Assembly (NCBI GenBank): GCA_045605385.1
Contig: JAZUPW010000008.1
Location: forward strand, 1-64,000
DNA from: SIG607 sp045605385
GTDB taxonomy: Bacteria > Bacillota > Clostridia > Oscillospirales > Acutalibacteraceae
Direction: 5' to 3'
Length of the DNA: 64,000 nucleotides
The position numbers and the translations under genes were made by a program. Under the pieces are notes generated by a model, which had not been told where the DNA came from, did not search any database, and saw nothing but the letters and a program-made list of their open reading frames with translations. Positions 7,260 through 14,914 of the stretch are shown piece by piece. Positions within the stretch are counted from its first letter, which is position 1; the number at the start of each line of letters is the position of its first letter.

Positions 7260-7835
7260 ATGATTTTAACTAAAACCTACAGCGAGCCGCCTTTTTGCGA
7301 AAAGGAAATTTTACGATACGCAGGCGGCGACAATAGCGAACTGACCCTCGCTCTCGTAAGAGAATGTATAGAAGAGGCACGCCCTCTCCTTAAATATAAG
7401 ATCTGCTACCGCGAACTTGAAGTTAAACTAAACGGCGAGGTTTGCGATTTTGGTCTTTTTCGCCTTGAATCGAAAAACCTGTCGCAAAATCTTAAAGGTT
7501 GTAAAAAGGCTATCGTTTTTGCGGCAACAGTCGGCATAGAACTTGACCGACTTATTGCAAAATACTCACGGCTCTCTCCGGCAAGGGCGCTGATACTTCA
7601 GGCCATCGGCTCTGAAAGAGCCGAAGCGCTTTGCGACGCTTTTTGCGCCGATATTGCAGGCGAGTGCGCCTCTGTCCGCCCACGCTTCAGCCCCGGATAC
7701 GGAGACCTCTCGCTCGAAAGCCAAAAAATCGTTTTTTCGGCTCTTGACTGTGAAAGGAGCGCAGGGATTACTCTTAACGATAGCTTGTTGATGTCGCCTT
7801 CAAAGTCGGTTACGGCATTTGTTGGGTTAGGCTGA
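7260..7835 (+). CDS. stand-alone methionine synthase activation-domain protein, C-terminus replaced by a MITE
   Basis: 191 residues matching the reactivation domain that in many bacteria is part of MetH, where it presents AdoMet to re-methylate inactive cob(II)alamin. The diagnostic block RFSPGYGDLSLESQKIVFSA and LLMSPSKSVTAFVGLG are clear. It starts 4 bases after metF and is surely in the same operon. The stop TGA (7833-7835) lies inside the left terminal repeat of the element at 7830-8102; family members usually have a short Cys-rich tail after the SVTA(F/I)VG motif, so the tail was probably cut off by the insertion. The conserved core is intact. Confidence 0.88.
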   Translation: MILTKTYSEPPFCEKEILRYAGGDNSELTLALVRECIEEARPLLKYKICYRELEVKLNGEVCDFGLFRLESKNLSQNLKGCKKAIVFAATVGIELDRLIAKYSRLSPARALILQAIGSERAEALCDAFCADIAGECASVRPRFSPGYGDLSLESQKIVFSALDCERSAGITLNDSLLMSPSKSVTAFVGLG

Positions 7836-8102
7836 CGAAAGTCGAACTCTTCACGCCTGCAAAACAAAATTTTCGGTAATAGATTGCCTCAAAATTTGTA
7901 ATACGTTAGTATAACTGCATTTTGTCGGCTTTCTCTTACATAAAAATTTTTAGTTTTGACAGGTCGAAGAGTTTCTGCCTACGAATTTTTTATCAGGTGA
8001 AGTGCGAATTTGACGCAAGGCTGACGCCTTGCTAAAATGAACACAAAGCCTGATTAATAAAGGCGGAGAGCGAAACCGCAAAGAGTTCAACTCTCGTCAG
8101 CC
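7830..8102. mobile_element. MITE with ~23-bp terminal inverted repeats and TA flanks
   Basis: Left end 7829-7851 and right end 8081-8103 are inverted repeats matching at 21 of 23 positions (AGGCTGACGAAAGTCGAACTC versus the same with two changes). A TA dinucleotide flanks both sides (7828-7829 and 8103-8104), the signature of IS630/Tc1-mariner-type insertion. The 273-base interior holds no credible reading frame, only small hairpins (GCAAGGCTGACGCCTTGC). It occupies the whole gap between the metF operon and the AraC gene. Confidence 0.72.
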
Positions 8103-8119
8103 TATGTATAGAATATTTA

Positions 8120-8884
8120 TTACATTTGTTTTCCACCCGTTTTTATTTGGTTGCGGTACTCGGTTGGGGTTGTATTCATAATATCGTTAAAGGCGCGGTT
8201 AAAGGAACGGATTGAGCCAAAGCCCACCTCTTCGGAAATATCGGAACTGTTCATAGTAGTATCTGCAAGTAAATCACAGGCATTTTTTATTCTTAAACTG
8301 TTAACATAAGAGTTGAGTCCTATTCCTATTTTTTTATTTAAAAGATGCGATATGTAATATTTATTAAGATGCAGAGAATCTGCCAATATATCAAGTGTTA
8401 AATCGTTTTGCAGATTTTGTTCACAGAATTTCAGTATTTTTATAAGCGTTGTATTATCGCTTTTTACCCGTGGCTTTAATTCACAATTATTTAGAATTAT
8501 TGCCATTATCTGATTAAGGATACCTGCCCGTACGGTTTGAATGTATGGGTTAGTGTTATCGTTTGAAACTTTACTTAACTGCTTTGTTAATTCTTTTAGG
8601 GTGTGTGATGCATCATAAGACACAACCGAAGTGCGCAAAATGTTATCGAACAAAAGATTCTTGATTCCAAAAAGTATATCAGCGGAAAAGATAATAACGT
8701 AATATTTCCCAACGCTGACATTTTTATAATAATGCACCTGATTCGGAAAAGACAAAAAGATATCGCCTTGTTTAATCTCATAGCATTTTTTGTCGGCAAA
8801 TGCCTGTGCATTTCCCCTTTCCACAAAAATCATTTCAAGTTCTTTATGTAAATGCGGATGAGGTGATAGTTGCGTCTGTACCAT
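8120..8884 (-). CDS. AraC-family transcriptional regulator
   Basis: At least 254 residues. N-terminal cupin (HPHLHKELEMIFVERG, GDIFLSFPNQVH) and C-terminal double helix-turn-helix (LTLDILADSLHLNKYYISHL, NSSDISEEVGFGSIRSFNRA). The coordinates use the first ATG, but that ATG has no ribosome site. In frame upstream, a good GAGGTG (8938-8943) is followed 8 bases later by ATA AAA AAC GCA ACC TTT at 8929, giving an N-terminus (NATFEIVRKPINF) typical of the family, so translation may begin at ATA. It is divergent from, and probably regulates, the dehydrogenase/isomerase operon at 9113-14095. Confidence 0.88.
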   Translation of the reverse strand: MVQTQLSPHPHLHKELEMIFVERGNAQAFADKKCYEIKQGDIFLSFPNQVHYYKNVSVGKYYVIIFSADILFGIKNLLFDNILRTSVVSYDASHTLKELTKQLSKVSNDNTNPYIQTVRAGILNQIMAIILNNCELKPRVKSDNTTLIKILKFCEQNLQNDLTLDILADSLHLNKYYISHLLNKKIGIGLNSYVNSLRIKNACDLLADTTMNSSDISEEVGFGSIRSFNRAFNDIMNTTPTEYRNQIKTGGKQM

Positions 8885-9029
8885 AAAATTTATAGGCTTT
8901 CTGACAATTTCAAAGGTTGCGTTTTTTATTTTTATTCACCTCGCAAACTTTTTATTAAATAATAGCATACTTTAAAATCGATTTCAAGAAAAATAGCAAT
9001 TTTTGGCTAAAAATTGTATAAAAAACGAC

Positions 9030-9058
9030 TTGATGTTATTTTACATAAATTGTAGTAT
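9030..9058 (+). promoter_or_regulatory. predicted promoter of the Gfo/Idh operon
   Basis: TTGATG at 9030-9035, 17-base spacer, TAGTAT at 9053-9058. It is a moderate promoter, as expected for one that needs an AraC-type activator. Confidence 0.45.
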
Positions 9059-9112
9059 ATGTATAGAGAAAGATTTCCAATTTTTATTAAAACACACAAT
9101 GAGGAACAGTAT

Positions 9113-10156
9113 ATGAAAAATGTTGCAGTAATTGGCTACGGCGGTCAGGGCGCCTGGCATTGTACACAAATACAAAAAAGCGACGTTGTACGCCTTGCGG
9201 GTATTTATGATATTAAGGATACCCGAAGAAAAGCCGCAGAAGAAAGCGGAATATTTGTTTACGAAAGCAACGAGGCTATTTTTGCAGACAAAACTGTTGA
9301 CATAATTGTTGTTGCCACACCTAACGACGTCCACGGTGATTTGGTTGTAAACGCTTTAAGCAGTTCTCATAACGTTATTTGTGAAAAACCCGTTGCGTTA
9401 TCCGTGGCAGAATTTGACCGTATGTTAAAAGCGCAGAATAAAAGCGGCAAACTTTTAACAGTTCATCAGAACAGACGTTGGGACGTTGACTTTTTAGGTG
9501 TTAAAAGTGTAATAGAAAGCGGCGAAATAGGCGAAGTTATAAGAATTGAATCGCGTATTCACGGTTCACGCGGAATACCAAGCGATTGGCGTTGTATAAA
9601 GGAATACGGCGGCGGTATGATTCTTGACTGGGGCGTACACTTAATAGACCAAATGTTAAAACTTATTCCCGAAAGAATTGTTTCGGTTAACTGCGTTACC
9701 ACAAACATAACCAACAGCGAAGTTGATGACGGTTTCCGTTTAGAATTAGGTTTCATTAGCGGCAAAAGCGCCCTTGTTGAAGTGGGCACTTACAACTTTA
9801 TTGCTATGCCAAGATTTTATATGCAATGCAAAAACGGTTCGCTTTATTTAAAGGATTGGCAACAAAAACCGCATATTGCACGGCTTACCCGTTGGATTGA
9901 AAAAGACGTAACGCCCGTTCAGAATGCGGCAGGCATTACCAAAACAATGGCGCCGCGCGACAGCCTTACTTTAGATGAGTACGATTTGGAAATACCAAAA
10001 ACAGACGTACATAACTTTTACCGTAACTTCTGCGATGCAATTGATTTAAAATGTGAACAACTTATAAAAAATGATGAGGTACGCCGTGTGCTTAAAGTAA
10101 TGGAGGCCTGCTTTGTTTCCGCAGAACTTATGCAAACGGTTAGGATAGATATATGA
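9113..10156 (+). CDS. Gfo/Idh/MocA-family oxidoreductase
   Basis: 347 residues; an NAD(P)-dependent sugar or cyclitol dehydrogenase. Rossmann motif VIGYGGQGAWH at the N-terminus, VATPNDVHGDLV, and the family signature CEKPVALS around residue 100; WGVHLIDQML contains the conserved His of the active site. The start at 9113 follows GAGG and gives the expected Rossmann N-terminus; an upstream ATG at 9059 adds 18 residues not found in the family. It is the first gene of a five-gene operon with two more dehydrogenases and two isomerases. The substrate is unknown. Confidence 0.92.
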   Translation: MKNVAVIGYGGQGAWHCTQIQKSDVVRLAGIYDIKDTRRKAAEESGIFVYESNEAIFADKTVDIIVVATPNDVHGDLVVNALSSSHNVICEKPVALSVAEFDRMLKAQNKSGKLLTVHQNRRWDVDFLGVKSVIESGEIGEVIRIESRIHGSRGIPSDWRCIKEYGGGMILDWGVHLIDQMLKLIPERIVSVNCVTTNITNSEVDDGFRLELGFISGKSALVEVGTYNFIAMPRFYMQCKNGSLYLKDWQQKPHIARLTRWIEKDVTPVQNAAGITKTMAPRDSLTLDEYDLEIPKTDVHNFYRNFCDAIDLKCEQLIKNDEVRRVLKVMEACFVSAELMQTVRIDI

Positions 10157-11145
10157 TACGACTTGGTACTATTGGAACAAGCGCTATTTGTGATTCCTTT
10201 TTAAACGGTGCATCACTTACAAACAAATATACTCTTTCCGCCGTTTATTCAAGGAGCAACGAAACAGGCGAGTTTTTTGCAAAAAGACACGGTTGCAATA
10301 CTGTTTTTACCAATTTGGAAGAAATGGCAAAAAGTAATTTAATTGATGCGGTTTATATTGCATCGCCTAATGCCTTTCATTTTTCACAGTCTAAACTGTT
10401 TATTGAAAACGGAAAACACGTGCTTTGCGAAAAGCCTATTGTTACAAACAGCAGAGAATACGAAGAATTAAAATTACTTGCCGATAATAAAGGTGTTATT
10501 TATATGGAAGCGATTATTTCGCGCCATATAAAGTCTTACGAGAAGGTAAAAAAAGCGCTTAGTGAAATTGGCAAAATAAAAAGCGCCGACATTAAATATC
10601 TGCAACGCTCAAGCCGATTGGATGCCTTTTTAAGCGGACAGCAGGTTAATATATTTGATATGTCGCTTCATGCAGGAACACTTATGGATTTAGGGGTATA
10701 CTGCGTTTACGGTGCGGTAGATTTACTTGGTGTGCCAAACCGAATTACTGCGCAGAAAAAATTGCTTTCAAACGGTGCCGACGGCGAAGGCACGGCTATA
10801 TTTGATTACGGTGATTTTAAAGCAAATCTTACCTACAGCAAAACCTATGGCGGTGATTCAAAAAGCATTATTACGGGTGAAAACGGAAGTCTTTGCATAA
10901 ATATGATTTCTCAGTACACGGGCGTAGAACTTAATATAGGCACTAATAAAACACTTATTGAAGGTTCTGTATCTAAAGCAGAACAAATGCAAGGCGAAGC
11001 AGGTCGGTTTGCTGATTATATCTTGTCTTTTAACAAAAACAAAGAGGATTACGAAAAGGCAAGTGAACTTTGTCTTAACGTTCATAAGTGTATGGACCAA
11101 ATAAAGAAAAGTGCAGGAATAGTTTATCCTGAAAATAACAAATAA
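10153..11145 (+). CDS. Gfo/Idh/MocA-family oxidoreductase
   Basis: 330 residues. N-terminal GTIGTSAICDSFL nucleotide-binding turn, YIASPNAFHFSQ, and CEKPIVTN signature; the C-terminal half is the usual alpha/beta substrate domain (MDLGVYCVYG). It overlaps the preceding dehydrogenase by the ATGA arrangement, so the two are translationally coupled. It differs clearly from its two paralogues in the operon, and probably handles a different step (for example oxidation versus re-reduction), but that is inference. Confidence 0.92.
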   Translation: MIRLGTIGTSAICDSFLNGASLTNKYTLSAVYSRSNETGEFFAKRHGCNTVFTNLEEMAKSNLIDAVYIASPNAFHFSQSKLFIENGKHVLCEKPIVTNSREYEELKLLADNKGVIYMEAIISRHIKSYEKVKKALSEIGKIKSADIKYLQRSSRLDAFLSGQQVNIFDMSLHAGTLMDLGVYCVYGAVDLLGVPNRITAQKKLLSNGADGEGTAIFDYGDFKANLTYSKTYGGDSKSIITGENGSLCINMISQYTGVELNIGTNKTLIEGSVSKAEQMQGEAGRFADYILSFNKNKEDYEKASELCLNVHKCMDQIKKSAGIVYPENNK

Positions 11146-11157
11146 GGAGTCTTTTTT

Positions 11158-12072
11158 ATGAAACTTGGTGTTGTAAGCGCAATTTACGATGGATTTTCCT
11201 TTGAAGAAATGATAGACAACGTAGCCGCCAACGGTTGCGCCTGCGTTGAGGTTGCCTGTTGGCCGCAAGGCAAAGCAGAACGCCGCTATGCGGGTGTAAG
11301 CCACATTGACGTTGAAAACACAACCGAAGAATATGTTAAATACATAAAAGACTATTGCAATTCTAAATGCGTTGAGATATCTTCCCTTGCGTTTTATCCC
11401 AACACAATGGACGCTGACACAGCCAAAAGAAAAGCAAATATTGACCACTTAAAAAAAGTAATTAATATGAGCGCACTTTTAAATGTTAATATGGTAACAA
11501 CCTTTATAGGCCGTGACCAATTTAAAACCACCGAAGAAAATATTGAAATATTCAAAGAAGTATGGCCGCCTATTATTAAGTATGCAGAAGAAAAAGGGGT
11601 TAAAGTTGCCATTGAAAACTGTCCTATGCTTTTTGGCGCCGATCAGTGGCCCGGTGGACAGAATCTTTTCACCACACCTAAACTCTTCAGAGAAATGTTC
11701 AGCATAATTAAAAGTGATAATTTCGGCATTAACTATGACCCAAGCCATTTTATATGGCAGCAAATTGATTATATTAAACCTATTTACGAGTTTAAAGACA
11801 AGATTTTTCACACTCACTGCAAAGATATTAAGTTATATAGCGATAAACTTAACGACGTTGGAATTATGGCTTATCCGCTTGAGTATATGAGCCCAAAACT
11901 CCCCGGTCTTGGCGACGTTAACTGGGGCAAATATATATCGGCGCCTACAGATATAGGATACGACGGTTTTGTTTGTGTTGAGGTTGAGGATAAGGCTTTT
12001 GAGGGTTCAAAAGAAAAAATACTTGATTCAATAACACTAAGCTGCCGCTATTTGCGACAGTTTGTGATATAA
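11158..12072 (+). CDS. sugar phosphate isomerase/epimerase (COG1082 TIM barrel)
   Basis: 304 residues. MKLGVVSAIYDGFSFEEMI at the start, VAIENCPMLF (metal Glu), GINYDPSHFIWQ (metal Asp/His), FHTHCKDIKLY (His) and FVCVEVED at the end (Glu) give the full metal-ligand set of the AP-endonuclease-2/xylose-isomerase fold. AAGGAG precedes the ATG. Longer than the other barrel of this operon (13280-14095) and from a different subfamily. In characterised systems such barrels act next to Gfo/Idh enzymes on inosose or 3-keto-sugars; which applies here is not known. Confidence 0.9.
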   Translation: MKLGVVSAIYDGFSFEEMIDNVAANGCACVEVACWPQGKAERRYAGVSHIDVENTTEEYVKYIKDYCNSKCVEISSLAFYPNTMDADTAKRKANIDHLKKVINMSALLNVNMVTTFIGRDQFKTTEENIEIFKEVWPPIIKYAEEKGVKVAIENCPMLFGADQWPGGQNLFTTPKLFREMFSIIKSDNFGINYDPSHFIWQQIDYIKPIYEFKDKIFHTHCKDIKLYSDKLNDVGIMAYPLEYMSPKLPGLGDVNWGKYISAPTDIGYDGFVCVEVEDKAFEGSKEKILDSITLSCRYLRQFVI

Positions 12073-12094
12073 ACTAAAAAAGGAGATAACTACT

Positions 12095-13261
12095 ATGGCA
12101 AACGATAACATTTTAGACCGTTTTAAAGAAAATTTAACCGAGGAAAAACAGATTGATGTAAGCAAAAAACTTAAAATCGGTATTATAGGTACGGGTTGGA
12201 TTGCCGATGCACACATTGCCGAATACAAAAAAATGCCCGACGTTGAAGTTGTTGCGCTTGCTGATCTTGTTGAAGGCAAGGCTGAAAAGTTTGCAGAAAA
12301 GCACAAAGTTGAAGGTTGCAAATTCTACCCTTCTCATAAAGAACTTATTGATGCCGGCGAAGTAGATGCCGTTTCCATTTGTACATACAACCGTCAGCAC
12401 GCCGAACCCACAATTTATGCGTTAAACCACGGTATTCACGTTCTTCTTGAAAAGCCGTTTACCGTAACACTTGAAGAAGCAGTTGCTGTTATGAAAGCCG
12501 AAAAAGAATCGGGCAAAATTTTATCTATTGGTTTCCAGCCAAGAATGGCTGCTAATATGCAAATGATAAAGAAAATTGTTGATTCAGGCGAACTTGGAAA
12601 AATTTACTATATGCAGGCAGGCGGAGGCCGCCGTCAGGGTATTCCTACCCCCTACGGTACAACCTTTATTGAAAATGAAACAGGCGGTATAGGCGCAATG
12701 GGCGACATTGGTTGCTATTCTCTTGATATGTTGCTTAATGCCGTTTCATATCCAAAACCCCTTACCGTTACAGGTTATACTTCTGATTTCTTTGGCAAGA
12801 ATCCCGATTATTTCACCTATTCAGGCAAACCTGCAGAATATGCCGAAAAGTTTGGTGTTGATGACTTTGCGGCAGGATTTATTCGTTTGGAAGGCGGCAT
12901 TATTCTTGACTTCAGAATTTCCTGGGCAATGAATATGGACACCTGCGGCGATGCGCTTATTCTTGGTACCAAGGGAGGACTAAGAATTCCTTCAACCGAA
13001 TGTTGGAACGGCGACTTTGACAAACCTCTTACCGTTTACCGCACCGTTGCGGGCAAAGCAACACAATACCAGATTCCTTTGCAGCAAAACAGCGAGCCTC
13101 TTTTCTATAAGAAGATACGTTCTTTCCTTGACGCAATTAAAGAAGGCAAACCCGCCCCCGTTCCCACAAGTCAGATTATATACAATCAGGCTATTATTGA
13201 CGGCATTGTTAAATCTAACGAATTAGGCCGTGAAATAGAAATAGAAATTCCCGAAATTTAA
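12095..13261 (+). CDS. Gfo/Idh/MocA-family oxidoreductase
   Basis: 388 residues, the longest of the three dehydrogenases. The Rossmann motif IGIIGTGWIADAHIAEY starts only at residue ~29, after a charged N-terminal extension (DNILDRFKENLTEEKQIDVS); LLEKPFTVTLEEA is the EKP signature and MGDIGCYSLDML the active-site region. AAAAAGGAG precedes the ATG. It follows the isomerase by 22 bases and precedes another by 18, so it sits inside one transcription unit. Confidence 0.92.
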   Translation: MANDNILDRFKENLTEEKQIDVSKKLKIGIIGTGWIADAHIAEYKKMPDVEVVALADLVEGKAEKFAEKHKVEGCKFYPSHKELIDAGEVDAVSICTYNRQHAEPTIYALNHGIHVLLEKPFTVTLEEAVAVMKAEKESGKILSIGFQPRMAANMQMIKKIVDSGELGKIYYMQAGGGRRQGIPTPYGTTFIENETGGIGAMGDIGCYSLDMLLNAVSYPKPLTVTGYTSDFFGKNPDYFTYSGKPAEYAEKFGVDDFAAGFIRLEGGIILDFRISWAMNMDTCGDALILGTKGGLRIPSTECWNGDFDKPLTVYRTVAGKATQYQIPLQQNSEPLFYKKIRSFLDAIKEGKPAPVPTSQIIYNQAIIDGIVKSNELGREIEIEIPEI

Positions 13262-13279
13262 AACAAAGGAGTTATTATT

Positions 13280-14095
13280 ATGTATAATTTCCCTATTGCG
13301 CTTCAACTTTATTCGGTGCGCACCGATATGCAAAACGATTTCGAAGGAACCCTTAAAAAGGTTAAGGCTATGGGTTACGACGGCGTAGAGTTCGCAGGTC
13401 TTTTTGGAAAAAGCGCTGCCGAAATTAAAGAAATGTGCAACGAAATAGGTCTTGTTCCGATTTCTGCGCACGTTGCATTGGTTGATATGATAGCAAACCC
13501 ATCAATTTTAGATACCTATAAAGAAATCGGTTGTAAATACGTAGTTATTCCCTATTTAACCGAAGAATACCGCCCCGGCGCCGAAAAGTTTAACGACGTT
13601 ATAAAGTATGCTAAAATTTTTGGCGAAAAAGCAAAAGAACTCGGTATGCAACTTTGCTACCATAACCACGATTTTGAATTTGTTAAATTAAACGGCGAAT
13701 ATGCTTTGGATATTTTATACAAAGAAGTTCCTGCCGAACTGTTACAACCGCAACTGGACACTTGTTGGGTAAACGTTGGCGGTGAAAATCCTTCCGAATA
13801 TATCCGCAAGTATAACGGACGTATTGAAATTGTTCATTTAAAGGATTTCGCAGGCAGTAAAAGCAAAAATATGTATGCCTTAATCGGCATAGATGAAGAC
13901 AAAAAGAAAGAAGCAAGCGGAAAGTTTGAATTCAGAGCATTAGGCTACGGTATTCAGGATATCCCTGCTATTCTTAAAGCATCTTCCGACGTAAATGCAA
14001 AATGGGTTGTTGTGGAACAAGATGAACCGAGTATGGGCAAAACACGCCTTGAATGCGCCGAAGACAGCATTAAATATTTAAAGTCTGTTTATTAA
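13280..14095 (+). CDS. sugar phosphate isomerase/epimerase (IolE-like TIM barrel)
   Basis: 271 residues. ALQLYSVRTDMQND, LCYHNHDFEFVKLNG, QLDTCWVNVGG, IVHLKDF and WVVVEQDEPS are the conserved blocks with the metal-binding Glu/Asp/His set. It is a close relative of the gene at 1200-1949, so two regions of this window use the same enzyme type. It is the last gene of the operon; a strong terminator follows at 14102-14137. Confidence 0.9.
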   Translation: MYNFPIALQLYSVRTDMQNDFEGTLKKVKAMGYDGVEFAGLFGKSAAEIKEMCNEIGLVPISAHVALVDMIANPSILDTYKEIGCKYVVIPYLTEEYRPGAEKFNDVIKYAKIFGEKAKELGMQLCYHNHDFEFVKLNGEYALDILYKEVPAELLQPQLDTCWVNVGGENPSEYIRKYNGRIEIVHLKDFAGSKSKNMYALIGIDEDKKKEASGKFEFRALGYGIQDIPAILKASSDVNAKWVVVEQDEPSMGKTRLECAEDSIKYLKSVY

Positions 14096-14101
14096 ACAGT
14101 A

Positions 14102-14137
14102 AGTGAGCAACTGCTTTTGCGGTTGCTCACTTTTTTA
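14102..14137 (+). terminator. rho-independent terminator of the dehydrogenase/isomerase operon
   Basis: Stem AGTGAGCAAC / GTTGCTCACT extended to 13 pairs with a TTTT loop, followed by six T residues. Confidence 0.9.
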
Positions 14138-14163
14138 CAAATTATACATTACTATTTTTTCCA

Positions 14164-14192
14164 TTGCTTTTTATATACTTTTATGGTATACT
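14164..14192 (+). promoter_or_regulatory. predicted promoter of the lipoprotein/O-acetylation unit
   Basis: TTGCTT at 14164-14169, 17-base spacer, TATACT at 14187-14192 preceded by TGG (extended -10). Confidence 0.55.
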
Positions 14193-14263
14193 GCTTCCGT
14201 AGTAAAATATTAAACAAAAAATTTTTAACTACCACAATACTTCAACTGACAAGGAGAATAAAA

Positions 14264-14845
14264 ATGAAAAAAATTATAGCACTTATGTTGGCTGCTCTTA
14301 TGGTTTTATGTCTTGGAGCTTGCGGCGGTAATGCCGGCAACAACGAAAACGGCGAGGGTTCAACCGTTGGTCAGACCTTATTGGCTGATTTTAAGGCTAA
14401 CAACAAAGGTACAGCGCTTGAAGTTGCCGAACACCTTATTTCTAACGAAATTATTCAGTTTATGGGCGGCGCTATGGCAATTGAACCCGGTTTATTAAGC
14501 GGTTTCGATAATGCTGAAATCACAGGTTTTAAAGAAGGCGCTATGTTTGGTCCTATGATGAGTTCTATTGCTTTTATAGGTTACGTTTTTGAACTTGACG
14601 AAGGCGCTGACGTAGAAGCATTTAAAACAACTTTAAAAGATTCTGCAAATCTTCGTTGGAACATTTGTGTAGAAGCCGAAGAACTTATTGTTGAAAACGA
14701 AGGCAATAAAGTATTCTTCCTTATGTGCCCGAAATCTTTTGAACAGCCTGAAAACACAGATAACGGCATTGGCACAATGGATACCGATGCAGAAATTTCT
14801 GCAGATGATATTTTTGCTGCTGAAGACGGTATAACTTTAGAATAA
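14264..14845 (+). CDS. small secreted lipoprotein
   Basis: 193 residues. Signal peptide MKKIIALMLAALMVLCLGAC with a lipobox ending at Cys20, then a Gly/Asn/Glu-rich linker and an acidic domain. The ATG at 14264 has an AAGGAG site; a longer frame from 14117 adds a spurious N-terminus. The mature domain is not recognised. It precedes an MBOAT acyltransferase and a DHHW protein, so it may be a surface accessory of polysaccharide O-acetylation, though this rests on neighbourhood only. A hairpin between it and the next gene may reduce downstream expression. Confidence 0.82.
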   Translation: MKKIIALMLAALMVLCLGACGGNAGNNENGEGSTVGQTLLADFKANNKGTALEVAEHLISNEIIQFMGGAMAIEPGLLSGFDNAEITGFKEGAMFGPMMSSIAFIGYVFELDEGADVEAFKTTLKDSANLRWNICVEAEELIVENEGNKVFFLMCPKSFEQPENTDNGIGTMDTDAEISADDIFAAEDGITLE

Positions 14846-14856
14846 TAAATCTTTTT

Positions 14857-14882
14857 TTCAGCACGGCAAACGCCGTGCTGAA
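14857..14882 (+). terminator. intercistronic hairpin (possible attenuator)
   Basis: TTCAGCACGGC / GCCGTGCTGAA with a short loop between the lipoprotein and MBOAT genes. The long T run lies on the left, so it looks stronger as a minus-strand terminator; on the plus strand it may give partial termination or RNA stability. Confidence 0.55.
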
Positions 14883-14914
14883 CTGTTTATATACCATATA
14901 TAAAGGAGATAACC

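Noticed and set aside
7598..7867. 89-aa minus-strand frame over the MITE end
   Set aside because: Antisense shadow of the activation-domain gene, without ribosome site.
10858..11448. 196-aa minus-strand frame
   Set aside because: Antisense to two well-supported genes of the Gfo/Idh operon; composition (Phe/Cys/Val-rich) is typical of antisense reading.
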